From the NCBI GenBank assembly GCA_963827725.1, contig CAWHBM010000001.1:806001-870000 (forward strand): a DNA stretch of 64,000 bases. The letters are read 5' to 3'. Positions 35,076-43,113 of this stretch are shown here, piece after piece (position 1 is the first letter of the stretch; each line of letters begins with the position of its first letter). Source of the stretch: VAXT01 sp963827725 (lineage in GTDB: Bacteria > Actinomycetota > Thermoleophilia > Gaiellales > Gaiellaceae). Under the pieces are notes generated by a model. That model was not told the origin of the DNA. It worked only from the letters and a program-made list of their open reading frames with translations, and did no database searches. A program made the translations under genes and the position numbers.

Positions 35076-36154
35076 GCAGCCTCCGCGAGCTCCTTCCTGA
35101 AGCCTCCGACCTCGGCCGGCCGGTTCGCCGCGAGCGCGGCGATCAGGCCTCCGTTCTCGCCGAAGTAGCGGGCGACGAACTCGTCCTCACCGCCCTCGAC
35201 CTCGACGCGGTCGGCTCCCGCCGGCTTGCCGACGAGCTGGAGCCGCAGTCCGAACTGATCGGACCAGAAAAACGGCGGCTGTTCCGGCAGCGGCTCGAGC
35301 CCTAGGATCCGGCGGGCGACGCCGATTCCCTCGGACGCGGCCGCGGTCCAGTGGCCACCGCTCGAGGCGACGTCGCCGCAGGCGTAGATCGGCGGCTCCG
35401 GATCGAAGGCGGCCAGCTCGCGTGCCGGCTCGCAGCCGACGGCCACGAGCGTGGTGTCGCAGTCCACCTCACGCCCGTCCGAGAGAAGGACCGTTGTGAG
35501 GCCGTCTGGACGAGTACGGAACCCGGCGGTGCCGACGCCGAGCATGACGTCGACTCCGTGCCGGCGATAGCGGTGGGCCAGCAGCCGGCCGATCTCGGGG
35601 CCGAGGGCGCGTGCGAAAGGCGCCAGGCCGCCGACGACCATGGTCACGATGACGCCGAGCTGCGTGGCGGTCGAGGCAACTTCGGTGCCGACGAACCCGC
35701 CGCCGACGGTGACGAGATGCGAGCCGGGAACGAGCTCGTCTCGCAATGCGAGCGCGTCGTCCGCGGTGCGGAGGACGTGGACTCCATCCGGAGCGGGGAA
35801 GGGGAGATGGCGCACCCGCGCGCCGGTCGCCAGGACGAGCGCGTCCCAATGAAGCTCGGCGCCGTCGTCGGTCGTGGCGGTTCGTGTGTTTCGGTCGACC
35901 GCGACGACCTGGGTGCCGAGCCGCAAGTCGATCTGCTTGTCGGTCCAGAACGACTGCGGCCGCAAGACCATCTCGTCGAGGTCTTTCTTGCCGGCCAGGA
36001 ACTCCTTCGAGAGAGCCGGGCGCTCGTACGGCGCATGCGGCTCGTCGCCGACCAGGACGACCTCGCCCTCGTAGCCTTCGGCGCGCAACGTCTCGGCGCA
36101 GCGGGCGCCGGCCAGCCCGGCGCCCACTATGAGAACAGTCCGTGGCGTGGTCAT
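35072..36154 (-). CDS. FAD-dependent ferredoxin reductase
   Basis: 360 aa. A two-dinucleotide-fold reductase: FAD-binding TVLIVGAGLAGARCAETLRA at the N-terminus, ATGARVRHLPFP, NAD-binding LVTVGGGFVGTEVAST, and the second FAD contact YACGDVASSGGHW. The C-terminal reductase domain is typical of rubredoxin/ferredoxin reductases (BphA4-like). Its gene overlaps the ferredoxin gene by ATGA, so it most likely reduces that ferredoxin with NAD(P)H. It is the last gene of the six-gene redox operon. Confidence 0.93.
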   Translation of the reverse strand: MTTPRTVLIVGAGLAGARCAETLRAEGYEGEVVLVGDEPHAPYERPALSKEFLAGKKDLDEMVLRPQSFWTDKQIDLRLGTQVVAVDRNTRTATTDDGAELHWDALVLATGARVRHLPFPAPDGVHVLRTADDALALRDELVPGSHLVTVGGGFVGTEVASTATQLGVIVTMVVGGLAPFARALGPEIGRLLAHRYRRHGVDVMLGVGTAGFRTRPDGLTTVLLSDGREVDCDTTLVAVGCEPARELAAFDPEPPIYACGDVASSGGHWTAAASEGIGVARRILGLEPLPEQPPFFWSDQFGLRLQLVGKPAGADRVEVEGGEDEFVARYFGENGGLIAALAANRPAEVGGFRKELAEAA

Positions 36155-36345
36155 GCCGCGTCCTGCTGCGCGACGATGATCGCCGCCATCGGGCAGGCGG
36201 CCGCGGCTTCGAGCACGTTGGGATCGTCCGACTCGCCGACGCGCACGGTTGCCGTGCTCCCTTCGAGCTGGAAGATCTCCGGCGCCATTTCGGCGCAGGT
36301 TCCGAAGCCGCTGCACAGCGACTGATCGATCGTGATCTTGTACAT
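36151..36345 (-). CDS. Small 3Fe-4S-type ferredoxin
   Basis: 64 aa. MYKITIDQSLCSGFGTCAEM followed by APEIFQLEG and EAAAACPMAAI. Only three Cys (about 11, 17, 51) are present, the pattern of single-cluster [3Fe-4S] actinobacterial ferredoxins that serve P450s or oxygenases. ATG at 36343-36345 follows a strong ribosome site (GGAAGGAG). Between the membrane cytochrome b-like gene and the reductase it is the obvious electron shuttle. Confidence 0.93.
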   Translation of the reverse strand: MYKITIDQSLCSGFGTCAEMAPEIFQLEGSTATVRVGESDDPNVLEAAAACPMAAIIVAQQDAA

Positions 36346-36347
36346 GG

Positions 36348-37118
36348 TTACTCCTTCCGTTGGGGTTGCTGGATGCGGGTGCTGATGCTCGTGCTGGTGC
36401 ACAGGCTCTTGAGGTTGGGGCGTGGGCTGGGCGCTGGAGCTGCCGGCGCTGGCGGTGGTGCCGGGGCAGGCGCGGGTGGTGGCGGTGGGGCCGGCGCGGG
36501 TGGCGGTGGTGCCGGCGAGGGGGCCAGTGTTGGCGCGGGTTCCGGGGACGGTGCGGGGACTGCCGCGGAGGATGCGGGTGGAACCGCGGGACGGGCTGTG
36601 CCTGCGAACGCACGCCAAGCCGTGGCGAACGCGACCGCGCCGACTGCCCCCAGGTAGATGTTCATGGCCCACGGCTGCGCGGTGTCCGTTCCTGCCATGA
36701 GGCCGTGGACAGTGGAGAAAGCAAAGATCGAGTACGTGGCCCAATGCAGCCGTCGCCAGTTGCGGCCGCCGATCCGCTTCTTCAGCGGAAACGAGACGGC
36801 GACGATCAGGGCGAGGTCGGCAGCGATCACGCCGAGCCCGGTCCAGAGCGGCTCGTACGGGGCTGTGAACGGGATCACGAGATCTCCGAACGTGATTTCG
36901 ACCGTGTGGTCGGCGACGAGCGCGAGCCCGTGGACGCCGATCGCGACGAGCGCGAGCGTCGTGATGAAGCGGTGCACGTCCAGCGCGATCGGAGCCTTGA
37001 GCTTGGCGCCGAAGGGCCGTGACTTGAGGACGATCCCGGCGACCATGGATGCAGCGATCAGCAGGTATGCGGTGAACCCGCTCGCGCGCGCGAGAAACCA
37101 GAAGGTCTGCTCTTTCAT
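36348..37118 (-). CDS. Ferric-reductase-like transmembrane cytochrome b with Pro/Ala-rich tail
   Basis: 256 aa. About six helices with haem-binding His candidates in APIALDVHRFITTLALVAIG, VGHGL-like VHGLALVADH, RRLHWATYSIFAFSTVHGLM. This is the ferric reductase-like membrane (FRD/MsrQ-type) pattern. After TM6 a Pro/Ala-rich cytoplasmic or exterior tail of about 75 residues follows. It lies directly between apbE (4-nt overlap) and the ferredoxin gene (2 nt), so it probably moves electrons across the membrane between ferredoxin and a flavinylated partner. Confidence 0.85.
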   Translation of the reverse strand: MKEQTFWFLARASGFTAYLLIAASMVAGIVLKSRPFGAKLKAPIALDVHRFITTLALVAIGVHGLALVADHTVEITFGDLVIPFTAPYEPLWTGLGVIAADLALIVAVSFPLKKRIGGRNWRRLHWATYSIFAFSTVHGLMAGTDTAQPWAMNIYLGAVGAVAFATAWRAFAGTARPAVPPASSAAVPAPSPEPAPTLAPSPAPPPPAPAPPPPPAPAPAPPPAPAAPAPSPRPNLKSLCTSTSISTRIQQPQRKE

Positions 37119-37951
37119 CCGAGGCCTCCCGCGAGGCGTGTCTCGCCGCTCCGTGTGACGAGCACGCATGGAAGCCGCTGCGCGTCGGCCTCGGCCACGG
37201 CGGCATGAGAGCCGGCCAGGAAGAGCGCCTTCGCCCAGATCTCGGCCTGGATCGCATCCGGGGCGACGACAGTCGCGCGCAGGAGGTCGCACGCGGCGGG
37301 CTCGCCGGTGACGGGGTCGATCAGGTGATGAAGCTCTTTGTCGCCTCGTCGCCAGGCGCGTCGGTCGCGACCCGAGGTCGCGAGCCCTCCGCCCTCGAGC
37401 TCGAGGGTGAGCTGCGGCTGGACAGCGATCGTCCACGGCGCTCCGCGCAGGGCGATGTCCCCTCCGGCGTTGACGAGGCAGGGCCCGGCCGCGGCCAGGA
37501 TCGTCGCAGCCTTCTCGGCTGCGTAGCCCTTGCCGATGCCGCCGAGGTCGAGCCGAACGCCGTCGTCGAGCTCGATCAGGTTCCCGTCGATCCGAACAGC
37601 GCCTCCGCACGGGGTTCCGTTGGCGGGCGCGGGGCCGTCGTCGGGAAGCTCGGCGAACGTGCGGTCGTACCCGGCCTCGACGACGGCGTCGTGGACCGTG
37701 GGATCGAATCGGCCTTCGGTCTGCGAGCGGCCGGCGAGGGCGAGCCGGACGACCTCCAGCAGGTCGGGGCCCGCCTCGAAGGAGCCCTTCTCGTTGAGCC
37801 TCGAGAGCTCCGAGGCGGGATCGAATCGCGTCAGCAGCCGTTCGAGCCGGTGAAACTCAGCCTCTGCGGCAGCCAGCTCGTTGCGGGCTGGGCCGCCCAG
37901 CACGAGTAGCTCGACGTCAGTCCCCATTGCCTTGAAGGTGCGCCGGGTCAT
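37115..37951 (-). CDS. apbE: FAD:protein FMN transferase (ApbE)
   Basis: 278 aa. Attaches FMN covalently to Thr/Ser of FMN-binding domains outside the membrane. Residues MTRRTFKAMGTDVELLVLG at the N-terminus, FDPASELSRLNEKG, LDLGGIGKGYAAEKA, LVNAGGDIALRG and HHLIDPVTGEPA are family hallmarks. No lipoprotein signal is visible. No FMN-binding-domain substrate is encoded in the operon, so its target lies elsewhere or is unrecognised. It is coupled to the next gene by ATGA. Confidence 0.93.
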   Translation of the reverse strand: MTRRTFKAMGTDVELLVLGGPARNELAAAEAEFHRLERLLTRFDPASELSRLNEKGSFEAGPDLLEVVRLALAGRSQTEGRFDPTVHDAVVEAGYDRTFAELPDDGPAPANGTPCGGAVRIDGNLIELDDGVRLDLGGIGKGYAAEKAATILAAAGPCLVNAGGDIALRGAPWTIAVQPQLTLELEGGGLATSGRDRRAWRRGDKELHHLIDPVTGEPAACDLLRATVVAPDAIQAEIWAKALFLAGSHAAVAEADAQRLPCVLVTRSGETRLAGGLG

Positions 37952-38307
37952 GAGGAGCTCGTGGCCGTCGCGGACGGTTGGCTGACGATTTGAACCGAAG
38001 GCGTTGACGGAGCCGCGACCGCTGCCGGGGGAGGAGCCGCGGCTGCGGCGGCCTCGGCGGCTGCAAGCTGGGAGTTCCGCTTAGCAAGTTGAGCTTGGTA
38101 GGTCGCCCAGCGGCGCTTCACGAGCCTCTGAGTGGCGATGCTCTCGCGCCGCAACTTTTTCTCTCGCTTGGCGAGAGCCTGCAGGCGCGGGTCGGGCTTG
38201 GCGGCTGCAGCCGTGGGCCAAGGGTGGGCTGCTACGAGCGCCCAGGTCAGGAAGAACGCGAAGAACGTGAGCGCCGTGGCGTAGACGCGGCCGGTCGGGC
38301 TAGTCAT
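37948..38307 (-). CDS. Small secreted or membrane-anchored Ala/Lys-rich protein
   Basis: 119 aa. One N-terminal hydrophobic segment (TALTFFAFFLTWALVAAHPW) is followed by a charged helical stretch (LQALAKREKKLRRESIATQRL) and a Pro/Ala/Ser-rich tail. No family recognised. It lies between the Asp-rich protein and apbE with 4- to 8-nt overlaps, so it belongs to the redox operon and is probably exposed on the outer face. Confidence 0.65.
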   Translation of the reverse strand: MTSPTGRVYATALTFFAFFLTWALVAAHPWPTAAAAKPDPRLQALAKREKKLRRESIATQRLVKRRWATYQAQLAKRNSQLAAAEAAAAAAPPPAAVAAPSTPSVQIVSQPSATATSSS

Positions 38308-38707
38308 CGTCCGTGTGGTCTGTGTTGTCGGTGTCGTCCGTGTCGTCGTCGTGGTCGTCGTCGCGGTCGTCATCGTGCGAGTCGTCAAATGAGCGCGCCG
38401 CGGCCGGTGCGCTCGCGGTGCGGATGATTCGTGTCGGCTGTGGGCTGACCTGTGCGCGCGAAACGGACACGCCTCGCGACGGGGCGGGGGCAGCTGGGAG
38501 GGCAGGTGGCTTCTGGGCACGCGCCTTCCGGAGCGCCTTCTGAGCACGGTTGAGCCTGCGCTGCCGAGCGGCGATTTGCGCGTCGGAGAGCTTGCTGACT
38601 GCAGGCTTCGGTTCGCCGATCCCGGTGGACTTCGTCGTCGCAGCGACGCCGAACACTGCCGAGAGGCCGATGATCGCCGAAGCTGCCAATGCATGAATGC
38701 GTTTCAC
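38300..38707 (-). CDS. Secreted protein with Asp/His-rich tail
   Basis: 135 aa. A signal peptide (ALAASAIIGLSAVFGVAAT) is followed by a basic helical stretch (AARQRRLNRAQKALRKARAQ), a Pro-rich part and a C-terminal run of about 28 residues that is almost all Asp with interspersed His and Thr (DDSHDDDRDDDHDDDTDD). Such tails bind divalent metals. GTG 38707 is preceded by CTGGAGG. It is the first gene of the six-gene redox operon, which suggests a metal-binding role, but no known family is seen. Confidence 0.7.
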   Translation of the reverse strand: MKRIHALAASAIIGLSAVFGVAATTKSTGIGEPKPAVSKLSDAQIAARQRRLNRAQKALRKARAQKPPALPAAPAPSRGVSVSRAQVSPQPTRIIRTASAPAAARSFDDSHDDDRDDDHDDDTDDTDNTDHTDDD

Positions 38708-38846
38708 GGAATGCCTCCAGATTGGGTGTCGTCCCAAGCTAGGGACCGACCTGCAAGCACCCGGCCAACTCCGGGTTAGGGTTGGGAAGAGGCGTGCAAG
38801 GCTTCGGCAAAGTCGCGCAGCCGCTCTCCGCGCTACAGTCGAGCGC

Positions 38847-40118
38847 GTGGCGGGACTACGCGACGCCGTTGCCTCCGAAGCTCTCGAGGCGAGCCGAGCC
38901 GCTCCGAGCCTGACCGACGATTCGGTCGCAGCTGCGCTCGCAGCGGCTGCGGCACGCGTGCTCGAGCGCCGAGCCGAGATCCTGGCCGCGAACGAAGCCG
39001 ACTACGAGGCTGCCAAGGACGCACTCGACGAGGGCATGCTCGACAGGCTGCGGCTCGACGAGGCGCGGGTCGAGGCTCTCGCCGAGCAGGTCGAGGCGGT
39101 GGCCGCAATCGACCCGCTCGAGCGCGAGATCGACTCCTGGACGCTCGCGAATGGGCTCCAAGTCAGCGAGCGGCGAATCCCGATCGGCGTCGTCGGCGCG
39201 AACTTCGAGGCTCGCCCCAACGTGGCCCTCGATGTCGCCGGACAGCTTCTCAAGAGTCTGAACACAGCCGTCCTTCGCACGGGCGGGGCGGCGCTCCGAA
39301 CCGTGACGGTGCTCGTTGACGACGTGCTGAGGCCGGCGCTCGAGGGGGCGGGAGTGCCGCCCGGCGCGGTCGGGCTCGTGCGTTCTTCCGAGCGCGAAGG
39401 CGCGCGCGTGCTCGTCACGATGCCGGAGCGGATCCCGCTCGTGATCCTGCGCGGCAGCGGCGAGACGACGGCGCAGCTCGCCAAGCTGGCAGCGGAGCAC
39501 GGCGTTCGCACGCTGGCGCACGCGGAGGGCGGCGGCGTGCTGTACATCCACTCCGAGGCAGACCGAGACCGTGCGCTCGCAATGACCGAGGCGACGCTCG
39601 ACCGTCTCGGTGTCTGCAACCGGCTGAACCTCGCACTGGTCGACCGCGGGGCCGCTGGGCTTCTGCCCGATCTGCTCGCGATCTTCGAAGCAAAGAATCT
39701 CGACGTGCGAGGAACGAAGCGGGCAATCGAGGCGGCGGGCAACGGCGTGCTCCCGCACGACCGCGAGCGCCTGGGCTACGAGTGGGCCAACGAGGCCGAG
39801 CGCGTCGCGACGGTGACCCTCGACGTCGTCGACGACATGGACGATGCGTTGCGGATCGCCAACGAGGAGACATCGGGCCTCGCGGCCGGGATCGTCACCG
39901 AGAACATTGAGGAGGCGAACCGATTCCTCGACGGCTACCGCGGCACGGCTGCGTTCTGGCACGCGACGACGCGCTTCACGGACGGTTTCGAGCTGACGGG
40001 CGCGCCCGAGACCGGCATCAACGTCGACAGCGTCCCCGGCCCGCGCGGCCCGGTCACCTATCGCGATCTCTGGCTACGTCAGTACCGCGTCGTCGGCGAC
40101 GGCACCCAGACCCGTTGA
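38847..40118 (+). CDS. proA: Gamma-glutamyl phosphate reductase
   Basis: 423 aa. NADPH-dependent reduction of gamma-glutamyl phosphate in proline synthesis. ALDH-like fold with catalytic Cys in DRLGVCNRLN, and IPIGVVGANFEARPNVALDVA. The C-terminal segment (HATTRFTDGFELTGAPETGI) is divergent from typical ProA. GTG 38847 lies 7 nt after TACAGT. Overlaps proB by TTGA. The order proA-proB is the reverse of many proBA operons. Confidence 0.92.
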   Translation: MAGLRDAVASEALEASRAAPSLTDDSVAAALAAAAARVLERRAEILAANEADYEAAKDALDEGMLDRLRLDEARVEALAEQVEAVAAIDPLEREIDSWTLANGLQVSERRIPIGVVGANFEARPNVALDVAGQLLKSLNTAVLRTGGAALRTVTVLVDDVLRPALEGAGVPPGAVGLVRSSEREGARVLVTMPERIPLVILRGSGETTAQLAKLAAEHGVRTLAHAEGGGVLYIHSEADRDRALAMTEATLDRLGVCNRLNLALVDRGAAGLLPDLLAIFEAKNLDVRGTKRAIEAAGNGVLPHDRERLGYEWANEAERVATVTLDVVDDMDDALRIANEETSGLAAGIVTENIEEANRFLDGYRGTAAFWHATTRFTDGFELTGAPETGINVDSVPGPRGPVTYRDLWLRQYRVVGDGTQTR

Positions 40119-41155
40119 ATCCCCCGATAGTCGTCAAGTTCGGAACAGGGCTCGTCGTCGAGGACGGCAAGGTCCGCACTGACTTGCTTCTCGCGCGCGC
40201 GCGCGAGGTCCGGCAACTGGTGAGCGCCGGCGAACCCGTGTGCGTGGTCTCGTCCGGAGCGATCGCGCTCGGGCTGCCCAGGCTCGGACTGAGTGAGCGT
40301 CCGCGCACAATGGCCCGCCTCCAGGCCGCTTCGGCGCTCGGACAGGCTCGCCTGCAAGCGGCCTGGGACGAAGCTCTCGGAGCCGAGGGGATCCCGGCCG
40401 CGCAGATCCTCCTGGCTGCCGGCGACGTCGCCGACCGTGCCGCCTACGTGAACGCGCGCCAGGCGTTCGCGGAGCTCTTCCGGCTCGGCGCTGTGCCGGT
40501 GGTGAACGAGAACGACGCGACGGCGACAGACGAGATCACGTTCGGCGACAACGACGCGCTCGCGGCGCAGGTCGCTGTCCTCGTGCGGGCGAGGCTGCTC
40601 ATCCTCCTGACCGAGGTTGAAGGCGTCTACTCGCGGACCCCGGGAACTCCGGGCGCAGAGCTGATCACCGAAGGCGAGCTGGCACTCGAGGCCGAGATCG
40701 GCGCGGGCACCGCGCTCGGCCGCGGCGGAATGGGCAGCAAGGTCGTCGCGGCACAGATGGCTTCGGCGGCCGGCATCCCCACGGTCATCGCCGGAGGTCT
40801 CGGCGAGCAGGTGCTCGGGCCGATTCTCGCCGGCGAGGAGCGCGGCACCAGGTTCACGGCTGACGAGCGCGGGGAGTCCGCGTTCAAGCTCTGGCTTCGC
40901 TTCGGCAAGCCCGTCGCCGGCAAGTTGCACGTCGACGAGGGAGCGAAGAAGGCGCTGGTCGCCAAGGGCGCGAGCCTGCTCGGCGTCGGCGTAGTCCGCT
41001 GCGAGGGCCGGTTCGAGCCCGGCGCGGCGGTCGAGCTCGTAGGGCCGGACGGGATCGCCTTCGGGAAAGGGATCGCAGGCGCGGGCGCGGACGAGCTGGC
41101 CGGCCGGCCTCGGGGCCTCGAAGCGGTCCATCGCGATCGCCTTGTGCTGTACTAG
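40115..41155 (+). CDS. proB: Glutamate 5-kinase
   Basis: 346 aa. ATP-dependent phosphorylation of glutamate, the first step of proline synthesis. Amino-acid-kinase domain: IVVKFGTGLVVEDG, VVSSGAIALGLPRLG, VVNENDATATDEITFGDNDAL, GRGGMGSKVVAAQMA. A C-terminal PUA domain (ASLLGVGVVRCEGRFEPGAA) completes it. TTG 40115 overlaps the proA stop, giving coupling. Confidence 0.95.
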   Translation: MNPPIVVKFGTGLVVEDGKVRTDLLLARAREVRQLVSAGEPVCVVSSGAIALGLPRLGLSERPRTMARLQAASALGQARLQAAWDEALGAEGIPAAQILLAAGDVADRAAYVNARQAFAELFRLGAVPVVNENDATATDEITFGDNDALAAQVAVLVRARLLILLTEVEGVYSRTPGTPGAELITEGELALEAEIGAGTALGRGGMGSKVVAAQMASAAGIPTVIAGGLGEQVLGPILAGEERGTRFTADERGESAFKLWLRFGKPVAGKLHVDEGAKKALVAKGASLLGVGVVRCEGRFEPGAAVELVGPDGIAFGKGIAGAGADELAGRPRGLEAVHRDRLVLY

Positions 41156-41160
41156 TCGCG

Positions 41161-41622
41161 ATGACGCGTCTCGCCGTGCTCATCTGCGGGCTTGTCGCTC
41201 TGGCCACAGGATTCGGGTCAAGCGCCGGGAGCGCAATCGGCTGTCCGCCGACGAGAGCGGATGCCCTTGGCCCCTACTACAAGGCCGGAGCACCGGTTCG
41301 CTCGAAGGTCGGCACCGGCGGTTATGTGCTGAGCGGGCAGGTACGGGCTGCGCGCACCTGCCGGGTGCTCTCCCGGGCGCGAATCGAGATCTGGCTCGTC
41401 AACGAGCAGGGCGAGTACGACAACGCACACCGGGCGACGGTCTTCTCCCGGCGGAACGGGAACTATCGATTCGAGAGCAACAGGCCCGTTGGCTATGAGG
41501 GCAGGCCGCCGCACATCCACCTTCGTGTGACCGCCCGCGGCTTCCGGACGCTCGTCACCCAGCACTACCCGCGCGGCTCCCGCAAGGGCGCGACGTTCAA
41601 TCTCGTGCTGATCCGACGATGA
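41161..41622 (+). CDS. Secreted intradiol ring-cleavage dioxygenase-like protein
   Basis: 153 aa. Signal peptide (LAVLICGLVALATGFGSSAG) then a protocatechuate-3,4-dioxygenase-like beta sandwich: TRADALGPYYKAGAPVR, VLSGQVRAA, GNYRFESNRPVGYEGRPPHIHL. The HIH pair and Tyr residues match iron ligands of the family. A secreted version may act on extracellular aromatics. It overlaps the next gene by ATGA. Confidence 0.85.
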   Translation: MTRLAVLICGLVALATGFGSSAGSAIGCPPTRADALGPYYKAGAPVRSKVGTGGYVLSGQVRAARTCRVLSRARIEIWLVNEQGEYDNAHRATVFSRRNGNYRFESNRPVGYEGRPPHIHLRVTARGFRTLVTQHYPRGSRKGATFNLVLIRR

Positions 41623-42337
41623 AGCGTGTGGCCGTCCTCTCGGACGTCCACGGCAACTCGGTGGCGCTCGCATCGGTCCTGGCGGAGGTCGAGCAGGAGC
41701 TGAGCCCGACCTGATCGTCTTCGGCGGCGACTTCACGTGGGGGCCGCTCCCCGAGGAGACCTTCGAGCTCGTCCAGGGCCTGAACGCGCGTTTCGTACGC
41801 GGCAATGCCGATCGAGCCGTGCTCGAGAACCTGTCCGCGACCGACAAGGAGCAATGGATGCAGGCCCACCACACGCCTGAGATGCGCGAGCTCCTCGCCG
41901 GCTTCGAGGAGCACGTCGTCGTCGAGGTCGACGGCCTTGGCCCCGTTCGGATCTGCCACGGCTCGCCGCGCACCGACGAGGAGTGCGTCACTCCCGAGAC
42001 TCCCGAGGCGAGAGTCGTCGAGTTCTCCGAAGGCGTCGACGAGCGCGTGATCGTCACCGCACACGTGCACATCCAGTTCGACCGCGAGGTGGCCGGGATC
42101 CGGAGCGTGAACGCGGGCAGCGTCGGCCTGCCGTACGAAGGGAAGCAGGGCGCCTACTGGGCGCTCCTCGGCCCCGACGTGGACCTGCGCCGGACCGAGT
42201 ACGACGTGGAGGCGGCCGTCGAGCGCTTTCGAGCCACCGCCTACCCCGGGGTCGAAGAGCTCGCCGAGATGATGCTGACCCCTCCTGAGCCGCGAGAGAT
42301 GATCGACCACGCGGAACAGGTCATCTTCGCTGGCTGA
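41619..42337 (+). pseudogene. Calcineurin-like metallophosphoesterase with a frameshift
   Basis: ATG 41619 begins MKRVAVLSDVHGNSVALASV, the first phosphoesterase motif, but the frame stops at 41712-41714. The +2 frame continues without a break: PDLIVFGGDFTWGPLPEET, RFVRGNADRAV, VRICHGSPRTDEE, VIVTAHVHIQFDRE. Together they make a complete YfcE-like protein of about 240 aa. The break lies at about 41690-41705. It is either a recent inactivation or a sequence error. Confidence 0.8.
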
Positions 42338-42407
42338 GCGGACATCCGCCTAAAAGGGGGACGCCAAATGCCCCGGGGCCTCCTACGGTCAGTGCGGCGA
42401 AGTACTC

Positions 42408-43109
42408 ATGCGGCAGGAAAACTCATCAGCTCTCGCGGATCTCGATCGGTCCGCAGGGGAGTTCGGCACGGGTCTTCGAGACCGGCTCGCTCTTGTGCGA
42501 ACGCAGAAAGAGCAGGCCGAGTATCTCGGATCGGTGCTCGAGGTCCGGCACGCTGCGCGGCGGGACTTCTCTCCTGAGCTTGCGCTCGTCTCCTCCGATT
42601 TCTCCCTCGGCGAGTTGATGATCGAGACCGAGGTTGCACGGGATGCTCCGCTCGGCACGCTGCTCGCCGAGGCAGGCCTGCTCGAGGCAGGCAAGCTCGA
42701 CTTCGCACTCGCCTCGGCGCGCCGGGACGGGAAGCGGCTCGGTGAGGTGCTCGTCGAGCTCGGGTTCGTCCAGCCCGCTGAAATCGTTCGCCTGGTAGCA
42801 GCCCAGCGTGGGCTCCCGTTCGTGGACGTGCGAAGGATTGCGGTCGACCACACGGCTGCGAAGCTGCTCCCTGCCGCGCTCGCCCATGAGAGTTGCGCGG
42901 TGCCTGTCGGCTTCGTTCGCGGACTCCCGGTGGTCGCTGTTGCCGACCCGACCGACGATGACGTGATGCACGGAGCTCGTTCCGTTCTGCACAGCGTTCG
43001 CTTCGTTGCATCGCCGGAGGAAGCCATCCTCTTCCAGCTGGCGCGTGTCTACCTCGGCCTCCCCCGAGAGCCTCACCCTCTAGTTTCGGCCGCTGCAAGC
43101 CGACATTAG
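42408..43109 (+). CDS. Stand-alone MshEN (GspE N-terminal) domain protein
   Basis: 233 aa. After a polar N-terminus comes the type II secretion/type IV pilus ATPase N-terminal domain (PLGTLLAEAGLLEAGKLDFA, RLGEVLVELGFVQPAEIVRL), which in some homologues binds c-di-GMP. No ATPase domain follows. The adjacent diguanylate cyclase at 45.3 kb makes a c-di-GMP effector role attractive, but the residues needed for binding have not been checked. Start ATG 42408. Confidence 0.8.
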   Translation: MRQENSSALADLDRSAGEFGTGLRDRLALVRTQKEQAEYLGSVLEVRHAARRDFSPELALVSSDFSLGELMIETEVARDAPLGTLLAEAGLLEAGKLDFALASARRDGKRLGEVLVELGFVQPAEIVRLVAAQRGLPFVDVRRIAVDHTAAKLLPAALAHESCAVPVGFVRGLPVVAVADPTDDDVMHGARSVLHSVRFVASPEEAILFQLARVYLGLPREPHPLVSAAASRH

Positions 43110-43113
43110 CCGG

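Noticed and set aside
36142..36657. Gly/Ala-rich plus-strand protein
   Set aside because: It mirrors the Pro/Ala-rich tail of the cytochrome b-like gene on the opposite strand.
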